From Metamycoplasma canadense (lineage in GTDB: Bacteria > Bacillota_I > Bacilli_A > Mycoplasmatales > Metamycoplasmataceae), in contig NZ_AP014631.1 in assembly GCF_000828855.1 (NCBI RefSeq), positions 248,001-312,000 on the forward strand: 64,000 nt of DNA. Reading direction: 5' to 3'. Positions 1 through 10,214 of the stretch are shown here, piece by piece; position 1 is the stretch's first letter, and every line of letters starts with the position of its first letter. Made by a program: the position numbers and the translations under genes. Below the pieces are notes generated by a model. It saw only the letters and a program-made list of their open reading frames with translations. It did no database searches and was not told where the DNA came from.

Positions 1-435
1 ACTCTAGAAGGTACAGCTCGAACTCTTTTTGTTAAATCAGCTCAATATATTAAAAAAAGATTGCCGGAAATTGCTAATAATATTGCAAAAGCTTTTAAAG
101 CAAAAATAAGTTTTGAAATCTTAGCAGATGTACCACCATTATTTAATACACCATCAATTAGTAAATTAGTTTTTAAATCAGCTAAAGAATCACTTGAAAA
201 TAAATATGATGTTAAATTTGCAGAACCCGAACTTGCTTCTGAAGATTATGCACATATTGCTAGTTGTTTAAAAAAATCATGTTATTTTTTTGTTTCATGC
301 CCATTCCCAAACGAAAATAATGAAGTTTTTGATGTTCATAATAATAATGTAATTTTCAATGAAGAAGCTTTAATTATAGGTCCAACAACAATGATTCAAA
401 CAATTATAAATTTTTTAGACAGTAAGAAAAAATAA
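1..435 (+). CDS. M20-family amidohydrolase/peptidase, C-terminal part (cut by window start)
   Basis: The reading frame is open from base 1, so only the last 144 residues are present. The first residues read TLEGTART, which fits the strand that follows the dimerisation (lid) domain in M20 N-acyl-amino-acid hydrolases. Near residue 80 the motif ASEDYAHIA resembles the SEDF segment that supplies a metal-pocket residue in this family, and the last 40 residues fit the closing catalytic-domain helices. Family members remove an acyl or aminoacyl group from small substrates in the cytoplasm using a two-metal centre. The metal ligands of the N-terminal half lie outside the window, so activity and substrate cannot be judged. 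The next gene starts 3 bases after the stop, so the two are probably one transcript. Confidence 0.75.
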   Translation, partial: TLEGTARTLFVKSAQYIKKRLPEIANNIAKAFKAKISFEILADVPPLFNTPSISKLVFKSAKESLENKYDVKFAEPELASEDYAHIASCLKKSCYFFVSCPFPNENNEVFDVHNNNVIFNEEALIIGPTTMIQTIINFLDSKKK

Positions 436-438
436 TTT

Positions 439-1062
439 ATGGAAAGTACAATTATTTTAATTTTAGAAATTATTGGAACTATTGCTTTTGCTGCTTCTGG
501 AGCAATTGTTGCAATTAGTAAAAATATGGATTTGTTTGGGGTTTGTATGTTAGGTGGAACTACTGCTGTTGGTGGTGGAATAATTAGAGATATTGTTCTA
601 GGTAAATTTCCCCCAATTGCATTTATAAAACCAATTTATGTTATTGTAGCTTTATTAGTTTCATTAATAATATTTATTTTTCACAGACGTAGAATTAATA
701 ATCTTGTAAAAAAAATTTATACTTTTATTGATGCTGTTGGTTTAACAGTTTTTTCAATCTTAGGGGCTATTCAAGCAATTAAAAGTAGCAATTTGTTTTT
801 GATTATTTTTGTAGGGATAATAACCGGTGTTGGCGGCGGAATATTAAGAGATATTTTTGCTGGCAGAATTCCAATAATTTTTCAAAAAGATATATACGCT
901 ATAGCGTCACTAGTTGGCGTTTTATTATTTGCGATTATATATCCATATAACAAATATGCTGCAACAGCAGTAGGGGCATGTGTGATATTGATTATTAGAA
1001 TATTAGCTATAAGATTTAAATGATCGCTTCCAAGAATAAAAGAAAATAGCACTTCTTCTTAA
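439..1062 (+). CDS. TRIC-type cation channel family membrane protein (YadS/YicG-like)
   Basis: This 207-residue, very hydrophobic protein has two similar halves, each with a glycine-rich motif: GGTTAVGGGIIRDIVLG near residue 36 and GVGGGILRDIFAGRIP near residue 127. That doubled GGG-x-x-RD motif is the mark of the bacterial TRIC/UPF0126 family, trimeric membrane cation channels with about seven helices. A conventional stop at 1021 is TGA, read as Trp here; translation continues for 13 residues to TAA at 1060-1062. The start ATG lies 3 bases after the M20 stop, suggesting coupled translation. The ion carried and the physiological role are not evident from the sequence. Confidence 0.85.
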
Positions 1063-2289
1063 AAATAAATTACCAGAAAATAAACTAGAAGAAAAAACCA
1101 TTGGTTGATTCAAAGTTATCTTCTCAAAAAATAACACCAGAAAACAGTGAAAATAATCCTGATAACAAAATAAATAATCAAGTTGAAATTCCCAAAGTAA
1201 CTGTAAATCCTTCGTTTTATCCTACACAACAAAATGATGAATTTAAAGAACTTTCTTCAAATTATTATTCACATCCAAATTTTAGACTTAAAGAAAATTT
1301 TGTAACTTTAAAAGGAGATAATAAAGATAGTAAACAACTTGAATTAGTTTCTTCAATAAATAATAAAAAAAATAAAAGATGTTAAATGATACATTAGAAC
1401 TAGTTATCCTACTGACGAAGTTTATAAACTAAGAGATTCAACACCTGAAAAAGTTAAAATAGAAATTTTTAATGATAATAAAGTAATTGGTAAAGAATAC
1501 GATGGAAATGATAAAACCTTTGAAATTCAAGCTGAATACAAAGGTTATTTATTCAAAGCTCTTGTAAGAGTTTTATCAAAAACTGAAATTATTAATGATG
1601 AAGAAATAACTAAAGCTAGATTACAAGCAAAAGAAATTTTAAAAAATTGGCATAATCTTTCTGATATTCAAAAGGCTTTAAAAGATTATGAATGAATGTC
1701 TAAAAATGTTGTTTATAAAGAAAGAGATGATTTAGTTTCTGATCAACCAGCATGTTCTTCATTGATTGAAAAAGTTTGTGTTTGTGCAGGATATGCTAAA
1801 GGTTATAAAATGCTTTTGGATGAACTTAACATTCCATCAAGATTTATAACTCGAATTTATTACAAAGAATACTATCTTTGGAATTTAGTTGAAATTGAAG
1901 GTGAGTGGTACCATGTTGATAGTGGCATTGAATTAACTAAAGAAAATATTTGAATAGAAAATGCTTTTTTTAAAAGATATCTAAAATCAAATAACAGTTA
2001 TTTAATTTATTTAACTAATTTTGACTCATTTGGTAATTATAAGGTTAAATTAAGTGTATTTAAAAAAGGTTACTTTTTTTATTTAAATAACAGAAATGAT
2101 AATAATTTCGAATTTGAATTTGATAGAATTTCTTCTAGTAAAGTAGTTTTAAAAAATCTTGATTTAGATATGGAATACCGTATTAATTTAGAACCTTAGA
2201 AGGATGTAACTGGCAAGGAAATGTTTTTAGATAATATTGAAACTGTTCCAATATTAATTCAAAAAAAATCTTCAATATGGCAAATATAA
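1063..2289 (+). pseudogene. Decayed transglutaminase-like lipoprotein gene (paralogue of the gene at 32938-35352)
   Basis: Translated pieces match the intact lipoprotein encoded at 32938-35352, for example LVDSKLSSQKITPE, VTVNPSFYPTQ and SSNYYSHPNFRLKENF. The signal peptide and lipobox are missing. There are at least two frameshifts in A-runs, near 1098 (two A fewer than the intact copy) and near 1370. A large deletion joins the HVD segment (about 1912) directly to a C-terminal piece, and an in-frame TAG lies near 2199. The catalytic Cys region (VCVCAGYAKGYKMLL) survives, but the intact copy's SHVWN reads YYLWN here, so the catalytic His is lost. It can no longer make a secreted enzyme. It may serve as a sequence donor for recombination with the intact copy, but I see no direct evidence of that. 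Confidence 0.85.
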
Positions 2290-2374
2290 AATAAGAATCA
2301 AAGCACAAAAAAATAATAGTTTATTTTCTGATAGAATTGAATTAAAAATAAAAAAAATTTTAAATTTTAAAATA

Positions 2375-2407
2375 AAAACCCAAGTATTTATAAGGAACTT
2401 AGGTTTT
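2375..2407 (-). terminator. Terminator of gpmI
   Basis: On the minus strand the arms AAACCTAAGT and ACTTGGGTTT form an imperfect hairpin followed by a T-run, 17 bases after the gpmI stop codon. Confidence 0.7.
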
Positions 2408-2423
2408 AAATTTAATTTATTAT

Positions 2424-3941
2424 TTAATTAAATCTCTTTAACAAACTTTTTCCAGTCATTTCGGCTGGTTTTTTAATATTTAAATAATCTAATATAGTTG
2501 GTGCAACATCACATAACGATCCATTTTTAAGTTCAATATTTTTATCTGTTGTTATAAACATAACAGGACTTGTTGTGTGTTTTGTTGCAGGTTTATTATT
2601 TTCATCTTCGGTTATTTCAGCATTACCATGATCAGCTGTTATAAATCATGTTATTTCATCTTTATGCTCAGAAACATATTTTAATATTCTTTCAAATTGT
2701 ATATCTAAAAATTCTATAGCATTAATTGTGGCTTGTAGATGTCCAGTATGTCCAACCATATCGGGATTAGCATAGTTCATAATTACAAAATCAAAATCCT
2801 TAATTTTATTTAATAATTCATCTGTAATTTCTTTAGCTGACATTTGTGGATAATCAGCAAATGATTCTGCTTTAATACTTTCTACTAAAACTCTTTCTTC
2901 GTTAGGATATAGAATTTCTTTTCCTCCATCCATAAAAAACGTAACGTGAGCATATTTTTGGGTCTCGGCTAATCTCAACTGTTTTAAATTATTTTTTGAA
3001 ATTATTTCTCCTAATGGATTTGCTATATTCATTTCTTGAAAAGCTATTAAGGAATTTATTCCTTCATATTTCATTAGTGATCCAAATAAATTAATTTTAA
3101 TATTATTTTTGGGTTTGTAATCGTATAAATTACTTTTTAAAATTAAGTGACTTAATTGGCGTGCTCGATCAGGTCTAAAATTAAAGAATATAACATTATC
3201 ATTATCATTTAAAAATAAACCTTTTTGATATTGAGCCGGAATAAAAAACTCATCATATATTTTTTGATTATATTGATTTTCAATATATTGATCTATGTTT
3301 GAAAAAATGTTTTTACTTTTACCAGCAATAGCTTCGTAAGCTAATTCATTTCTTTCAAAAATTTGGTCTCTATCCATAGCATAAAAGCGACCACTAATAC
3401 TTGAAATTGGATAGTTAAATTTGGTTGATAACTCTTTTAAGGTTTTAAGAGAACCTTTAATTGATTGTGGTTCAACATCTCTACCATCACCAAAAATATG
3501 AATTGAAACTTTCTTTAGTTTTTTTTGATTAGCTAATTTCATAATTTCGAACAAATGGTTATCTAATGAATGAACACCTCCATTACTCAAAAGACCTATT
3601 AAATGTAGTGTTGAATCATTTTTTAAACTATTGTCGATAATTTTATTTAGAACTTCATTATCTTTAAATTTATCATCCTCAATGCTTTTATTAATTAGTG
3701 ATAAACCAGTATAAACTATTCTTCCTGCCCCAATATTTAAATGTCCAACCTCAGAATTACCAATTTGATTATCTGGTAATCCAACAAATTTGCCTGAAGC
3801 TTGTAAAACTGAATTTGGACACATTGCAAATAAGTAATCAAAAATAGGGTGAAATGAAAGAGCATATGCATTTCCTTGACTTTCTTTTCTAATTCCTAGC
3901 CCATCAATAACAGTTAAAATAATTTTTTTATTTTTTTTCAT
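2424..3941 (-). CDS. gpmI: 2,3-bisphosphoglycerate-independent phosphoglycerate mutase
   Basis: This enzyme interconverts 3- and 2-phosphoglycerate in lower glycolysis, using two metal ions and a phosphoserine intermediate. The 505-residue length is normal for the family. The visible motifs are the metal-binding VIDGLG (Asp13), the nucleophile in GNSEVGH (Ser63), the substrate-binding segments GDGRD and [11 protein letters not shown], and the metal ligands in [13 protein letters not shown] and TADHGNAE. The last of these follows a TGA-encoded Trp, so the gene appears truncated under the standard code. The gene stands alone on the minus strand with its own terminator. Together with pgi, ldh and ackA in this window it supports a fermentative metabolism. 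Confidence 0.96.
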
Positions 3942-4103
3942 TATAAACCTACCCGAAATTTAAAAATTCTTATATTTTAAATTCTATATTTTTTTATTAA
4001 TTTAAAAGAGGATTTTAAAATTGTTTTTTTATTTTTATTTAACATTTTTAGATATCTTACTCAAATTGAATGATTTTTTTACAAAAAAGTTCTAAATCTA
4101 CCG

Positions 4104-4117
4104 TTTTTTTTTTTTTT
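4104..4117 (+). repeat. T14 homopolymer upstream of the first DUF885 gene
   Basis: A run of 14 T lies 109 bases before the start codon, within a 285-base intergenic region that is otherwise AT-rich and without a gene. Homopolymers of similar length (13-15) precede the second DUF885 gene and three other surface-protein genes in this window. Such runs slip easily in mycoplasmas and could alter promoter strength. Confidence 0.7.
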
Positions 4118-4226
4118 ATAAATAAAAAATGTCTAGTTGGCAAAAATAATTAAAGTCAAAATTAGGCAAGTTATTTTTTATATTATTAAAAAACTAAATC
4201 AAAAAAGGAATTAAAAATTTTTATAT

Positions 4227-6902
4227 ATGAATCCAAAAAGTAAAAAAGCACTTGTTATTAGTGGTATTGTTAGTGGTTTAGTATTATCTCCATTAGCTCT
4301 AACATTAATTCCATGGGGTATTCAAAAAACTTTAGTTAAAAAAGAATTAGTTAATAAAGTTAATAATCTTAAAACATTTTTAGATAATGCAATTGAAAAT
4401 GCAAAATCAGCAAATAAATCAAAATTAGATGAGATTACTAAAAAAGAAGCTGAAATTGAAAAAATTACCAATGCAGAAGCTAAAAAGAAAGCTAGCGAAG
4501 AGCTACAAACATTAAAAGATGAGTATCAAGAATCTATTGATTCTGCAAAATATCCAGCACTTGAAAAATTGGCTCAAGAGGGTGATTCTACTGTTTTAAA
4601 AGATAGCAAAAAATACACAGCTGAATATGTAGTTTTAGCTCATAAAAAATTTAAATCTGAATTAGACAATTTAGGTAAAGAAGTAGATTTAAATTATCCT
4701 TCAAAAGATGAACTTTCAAAAATAACTGATTTTTATCAATCATGAATAGATAAATTTAACAAAATTAGTAAAAATAATTTAGATGTGGTATCTACAGCTT
4801 GAGTAAGTGGTTTAAAATATGATTGAGAAATTGCAAAAGATGTATATGCTTCTGAACTACGTTTAGTTGGTGCGTATTTAGAGTGAGGACTTAATTATGC
4901 ATATCCAATTAATTCATTTTATAGAACAATTAATAAAATAACTGCGGAAAATGCAGAAAAAATTCAAAGAAATCTAAAAGAAGGTTTAGAATCTAACGTT
5001 GTTTTATCAAAAGTTGTTATTAAAAATAATATTAAGGAATTTTTATCAAAATCATATAGTGAACAATTGTTAGCATTCGCAAAAGGAACCGAAAAAGAAA
5101 AAAGTGTTTTAGAAATTATAGAATCTAATAATTCTATAGATGCTAAAGTAAAAGAATTTCATAAGTTTTACGTAAGCGAGTATTATAAAAAATCTGATCA
5201 TGGATTAGGTGAAAATATAGGTGAATTAAAAGTTTATAAAGACAATAAATTAAATGAGTTAGAAAATACCATTGAAATTTTTGATAATATGTCTCAACAA
5301 ACAGTTAAAGTTTATGGTCTTGGTTTAACTCAAAAAGATTTAGACGCTAAAGGTGTTGGGTTATATTCAATAAAAGGCTCAGATCAAACAACTGATGGTA
5401 AGAAATTATATTCAGCTATTTTAAAATTTTCAACCACTTCAAATGATACAGCACAACAAGTATTTGATTCTGGTTATACAACTACAACAACGGCTGCAAA
5501 AAATATGAAATTAACTGGTGCAGCGGTTGCTAAATTAATTACTGGTAAAGAAAACGGTGTTTGAGCTCCAAAAATTAAATATGATGAAGATGGTATCGGT
5601 CCTAATGAAGCAAAAGAAATTACTGTTAATATTAGAAATGAAAAAGGGGAAATTGATTTAATTGAATTTAATAAATGATTAAATCAAGAACAATTTTTCT
5701 TTGGTCGTGAAGACAAAAGCTATTATACAGAAGATATTATTAAGAATCTAGATTCTGATGGTAAATTAGAAGATGCAAGAAAAAATTTAAAAAATCTAGG
5801 TTATGAACATTTAAAAAATTCTGATGAAAAATATGGCTCAATTACAAATAAACAATTCTATTATGGTGCATTAGAAGCATTTAAAGCTTATAGTCAATTT
5901 AGAGACACAACCATGAATGAAGGATTTACATATTTCCCTAAACAAGTTCCAAAATATGGTATTACATCTTATGCATTTAGTGATCGTGATTCAGAAGGTG
6001 TAGGTGCATATAATGGAGAAGCAGAGGTTGAACAAGGTGCATTTGGAGCATTCACTTTTAATGCTGACCCATATTATAGCTTACCAAAATGATCAGTTAC
6101 ATCATTTGCTAACCACGAAAGTGTTATGGGACACCACAACCAAATTTATTATGCTAAACAATTTTTAAAAAATATTGATAACCTAACAATAGGTAATGTC
6201 TTTGATTATACTTCATATGTTGAAGGATGAGCATTATTTATGGAATGATTTGGTATCGAAGCTGGATATTACGGAACTCCAAATTATGAAAGTGATGATT
6301 ATTATGCATTCCCTACAAGTTTTAAAACAGCTAGAGGTATAACAAACTTTGTAAAAGCAACTGAAGCTTCAAAAGTTACAGATGAAGAAATAAAAGGAAT
6401 GAAGGAATTACACGGTGGAGTTTATTGAAATCTAATCACTGAATCAGATGACAAACAACATACACTAAAAGCTGTTGAATTAGCAAATATGCTACAATAC
6501 TTTGGTGCTCTAAACGAAGCTCAATTACGTAACATGAGACGTGCAGTTGATACAGCATACCATGGTGAAGTTAAAAAAGGCAAAGCTGATTTACCGGCTA
6601 ATGCATCAATTAGTGATATAAGAAAATTCATGAAAGAAAATTCCGCTTTAGGTATTGGTGATATAACTTCAGAATCTAAACGTTACTTAAACTTACCTGG
6701 CCAAGCTACTTCATATAACTCTGGAAAAGAAGCAATGCTAAAATTATATGATAGAGTACGTAAATCAAAAGGTTTAACAAGAAAACAATTTGTTTCAAAT
6801 AAAGAAAATATTAAAGAATTTTTAAACCTATTATTAGAAACAGGTGCTTTACCACTTGATACTCTAAAAGAAATTGTTGAATTGCACTATAAATTAAAAT
6901 AA
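4227..6902 (+). CDS. Membrane-anchored DUF885-family metallopeptidase, copy 1
   Basis: This 891-residue protein has an uncleaved signal-anchor segment near residues 8-32 (SGIVSGLVLSPLALTLIPWG, no lipobox Cys), a charged and probably coiled-coil stretch at about 35-110, and a C-terminal DUF885 domain. The diagnostic motifs are HESVMGHHNQ near residue 630 (family HExxxGHH zinc motif), YVEGWALFMEW with the downstream Glu, PGQATSYNSGK near 825 and TGALPLDTLKE near the end. Members are thought to be zinc carboxy- or aminopeptidases; this one would act on peptides outside the cell, tethered by its N-terminus. Several TGA codons encode Trp. The RBS is AAAAAGGAA. It is followed by its own terminator and a near-copy at 7123. 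The substrate is unknown. Confidence 0.85.
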
Positions 6903-6925
6903 TTAAAAATTTAATACAAAAATAG

Positions 6926-6955
6926 AAGGCTTATTTAAAAAAACGAGCCTTTTAT
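6926..6955 (+). terminator. Terminator between the two DUF885 genes
   Basis: Arms AAGGCT and AGCCTT separated by 14 bases and followed by a T-rich tail, 24 bases after the first DUF885 stop. The two paralogues are therefore probably transcribed separately. Confidence 0.65.
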
Positions 6956-6979
6956 TATTTTTATAATATTTAAAAACTG

Positions 6980-6992
6980 TTTTTTTTTTTTT
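6980..6992 (+). repeat. T13 homopolymer upstream of the second DUF885 gene
   Basis: A run of 13 T, 130 bases before the ATG at 7123 and just after the terminator of copy 1. It parallels the T14 run before copy 1, although the surrounding sequence differs. Confidence 0.65.
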
Positions 6993-7122
6993 GGTAACCG
7001 AGTATAAAGTTAATATAATTTAAATTGACTATTTTTAAAATAGTTTATTTAAATGGCGTTAAAAATTTTTATATTTTTAATAAATTATTGAAATTAAAAA
7101 TAAAGGAACAAGAAAAATTAAT

Positions 7123-9804
7123 ATGAATCCAAAAAGTAAAAAAGCACTTGTTATTAGTGGTATTGTTAGTGGTTTAGTATTATCTCCATTAGCTCTAACA
7201 TTAATTCCATGGGGTATTCAAAAAACTTTAGTTAAAAAAGAATTAGTTAATAAAGTTAATAATCTTAAAACATTTTTAGATAATGCAATTGAAAATGCAA
7301 AATCAGCAAATAAATCAAAATTAGATGAGATTACTAAAAAAGAAGCTGAAATTGAAAAAATTACCAATGCAGAAGCTAAAAAGAAAGCTATCAAAGAGCT
7401 ACAAACATTAAAACATGAGTATAATGAATCTATTGATTCTGCAAAATATCCAGCACTTGAAAAATTGGCTCAAGAGGGTGATTCTACTGTTTTAAAAGAT
7501 AGCAAAAAATACACAGCTGAATATGTAGTTTTATCTTATAAAAAATTTAAATCTGAATTAGATAATTTACGTCAAACTGTAGATTATTATTATCCTTCAA
7601 AAGAAGATGCAAATAAAATAGTAGATTTTTATCAATCATGAATAGATAAATTTAATAGAATTAATAAAAACAATTTAGATGTGGTAACAACTGCTTGAAC
7701 AAGTGGTTTAAAATATGATTGAGAAATTGCAAAAGATGTTTACCAATCAGATTTACGTTTAGTTGGTGCTTTTTTAGAATGAGGAACAACACACGCTTAT
7801 CCAATAAACAATAGAGGCTTATTTAAAAGAATTACAGGCGAAAAAGCAGAAAAAGTTCAAAGAAATCTAAAAGAAGGGTTAGAATCAAAAATTGTTTTAT
7901 CAAAAGTTGTTATTAAAAATAATATTAATTCATTTTTAAAAGATTTTTATAATAATCAATTATTAGAATTTGCAAAAAGTTCTGAATCAGAAAAAAGTGT
8001 TCTAGATATTATTGAATCAAATAAAACAATAGATGCTAAAACTAAAGCATTTCATAAGTTTTATGTTTCTGAATATTATAATGCATCAAAACATGGTTTA
8101 GGTGAAAATATTTCTGAATTAAAAGTTTACAAGAATAATGAATTAAAAGAATTAGAAGATACAATTGAAGTACATGATTTAAAAGCTTCAAAAACATATA
8201 AGTTTTATGGTCTTGGTTTAACCCAAAAAGATCTTGATGCTAAAAATGTTGGTTTAGGATCAATTTCAGGGTTAGGAAAAGAAAGAAATGGAAATCAAAT
8301 ATATTCAACCATATTAAAATTTTCAACAACTTCAAATGATAATTCTCAAGAAGTTTTTAATTCGGGATATGAAACTTCAAAAACAGCAGCTGAAAATATG
8401 AAAAAAACCGCTGCAGCAGTTGCAAAGTTAATTACTGGTGATGAAAAATCTGCATGAGAACCAACAATCAAATATGATGAAGATGGTATTGGTTCGAAAG
8501 AAGCTTCAGATATTACTCTTAAAATAAGAAATGATAAAGGTGAAATAAATTTATCAGAATTTAATAAATGATTAAATCAAGAAAAATTTTTCTTTGGACG
8601 TGAAGATTCGACATATTATAATGACACTATTAAAAAATCATTAGATGAAGACACAAAATTAGCAGATGCAAGAGAAAATTTAAAAAATAATGGTTATGAA
8701 CATTTAAAAAATTCTGATGAAAAATATGGCTCAATTACAAATAAACAATTCTATTATGGTGCATTAGAAGCATTTAAAGCTTATAATCAATTTAGAGAAA
8801 GAACCATGAATGAAGGATTTACATATTTCCCTAAACAAGTTCCAAAATATGGAATAGGAACATATAATTTTGCTAATCGTCATGTTCAAGGTGTTGGGGC
8901 ATATAGTGGATCAAGCAGAGTTGAAAAAGATGCATTTGGAGCATTTATATTTAACCCAGATCCATACTATGGATTGCCAAAATGATCAGTTACATCATTT
9001 GCTAATCACGAAGGTGTTATGGGACACCATAACCAAATTTATTATGCTCAAAGATTTTTGAAAAATATTGATGGTTTAACAATTGGAAATGTTTTTAGAT
9101 ACACTTCATACGCTGAAGGATGAGCATTATTTATGGAATGATTTGGTATCGAAGCTGGATATTACGGAACTCCAAATTATGAAAGTGATGATTATTATGC
9201 ATTCCCTACAAGTTTTAAAACAGCTAGAGGTATAACAAACTTTGTAAAGGCAACTGAAGCTTCAAAAGTTACAGAAGAAGAAATAAAAGGAATGAAGGAA
9301 TTACACGGTGGAGTTTATTGAGATTTAGTTTCATCAGTAAAACAAATTACAGATGAAAAAGAACACACACTAAAAGCTGTTGAATTAACAAATATGCTAC
9401 AATACTTTGGTGCTCTAAATGAAGCTCAATTACGTAACATGAGACGTGCACTTGATACAGCATACCATGGTGAAGTTAATGGTAAAGCTGATTTACCAGC
9501 TAACGCATCAATTAATGATATAAGAAAATTCATGAAAGAAAATTCAGCCTTAGGTATTGGTGATATAACTTCAGATTCAAAACGTTATTTAAACTACCCC
9601 GGTCAAGCTACTTCATATAACTCTGGAAAAGAAGCAATGCTAAAATTATATGATAGAGTACGTAAATCAAAAGGTTTAACAAGAAAAGAATTTGTTTCAA
9701 ATAAAGAAAATATTAAAGAATTTTTAAACCTATTATTAGAAACAGGCGCTTTACCACTTGATACTCTAAAAGAAATCGTTGAATTGCACTATAAATTAAA
9801 ATAA
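7123..9804 (+). CDS. Membrane-anchored DUF885-family metallopeptidase, copy 2
   Basis: This is an 893-residue paralogue of the preceding gene with the same layout: N-terminal membrane anchor, charged stretch, then the DUF885 domain with HEGVMGHHNQ near residue 629, YAEGWALFMEW and PGQATSYNSGK. The putative zinc and catalytic residues are all kept, so both copies look active. Similarity is uneven. About the first 260 bases and long parts of the last 700 are almost identical to copy 1, while the middle has many replacements (for example residues 150-470), as expected if gene conversion homogenises the ends. It has its own RBS (AAAGGAAC) and terminator. Differences in the middle part may alter substrate choice or antigenicity; that is inference. 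Confidence 0.85.
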
Positions 9805-9820
9805 TTAAAAATTTAATGCA

Positions 9821-9858
9821 AAAAAGGTTTGTGAAAAAAATCACAAGCCTTTTTGTTT
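9821..9858 (+). terminator. Terminator of the second DUF885 gene
   Basis: Strong hairpin with arms AAAAAGGTTTGTGA and TCACAAGCCTTTTT followed by T-rich sequence. Confidence 0.85.
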
Positions 9859-9944
9859 TTTTAAATATATATTAAAAAACAAAATATAATATTTTTAACG
9901 TATATTTTGTAATATTTTTTCTTTTAAAAAAATAAAAATTTTTT

Positions 9945-9972
9945 TTGATTTTTTTATTAAAAGTATTATAAT
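9945..9972 (+). promoter_or_regulatory. Promoter of the tRNA-Leu/tRNA-Lys unit
   Basis: A -35-like TTGATT (9945-9950) and a perfect -10 TATAAT (9967-9972) are separated by 16 bases, 25 bases before the first tRNA base. Confidence 0.6.
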
Positions 9973-9997
9973 AATATAGCATTAAATTCAAGTTAAT

Positions 9998-10084
9998 GCC
10001 CAGGTGGCGGAATGGTAGACGCTACGGACTTAAAATCCGTTGGCTGTAATGGCCGTGCTGGTTCAAGTCCAGTTCTGGGCACCA
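9998..10084 (+). tRNA. tRNA-Leu (anticodon TAA)
   Basis: An 87-base class II tRNA. The acceptor arm GCCCAGG pairs with a TCTGGGC end, the CCA is encoded, the anticodon stem ACGGA/TCCGT encloses the loop CTTAAAA, and there is a long variable arm and GGTTCAAGTCC in the T arm. It reads UUA, by far the commonest Leu codon in such AT-rich genomes. Confidence 0.97.
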
Positions 10085-10087
10085 GAA

Positions 10088-10163
10088 GCGCCCTTAGCTC
10101 AGAAGGTAGAGCAAATGGCTTTTAACCATTGGGTCAGAGGTTCGAATCCTCTAGGGCGTACCA
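10088..10163 (+). tRNA. tRNA-Lys (anticodon TTT)
   Basis: A 76-base tRNA starting 3 bases after tRNA-Leu. The acceptor arm GCGCCCT pairs with AGGGCGT (one G-U pair), the anticodon stem AATGG/CCATT holds the loop CTTTTAA, the T arm contains GGTTCGAATCC and CCA is encoded. The two tRNAs share the promoter at 9945-9972. Confidence 0.97.
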
Positions 10164-10182
10164 TTTCAGGTGACTGACAAAT

Positions 10183-10211
10183 AAAATAGGCTTATTTTAA
10201 GCCTATTTTTT
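10183..10211. terminator. Bidirectional terminator between the tRNAs and the permease gene
   Basis: Near-perfect hairpin AAAATAGGCTTA / TAAGCCTATTTT with T-runs on both strands. It can end both the tRNA transcript (plus) and the thiamine transporter operon (minus). Confidence 0.85.
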
Positions 10212-10214
10212 AAT

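Noticed and set aside
5881-9360. Short direct repeats between the DUF885 genes as a mobile element
   Set aside because: The repeats are simply the coding similarity of two tandem paralogues; there are no inverted ends or target duplications.
4227-9804. Tandem large membrane-anchored proteins as an immunoglobulin-binding/cleaving MIB-MIP pair
   Set aside because: The tandem layout is similar, but the C-terminal motifs (HExxxGHH, EGWALFMEW, GQATSY) are those of DUF885 metallopeptidases, and the two proteins are paralogues, unlike MIB and MIP.
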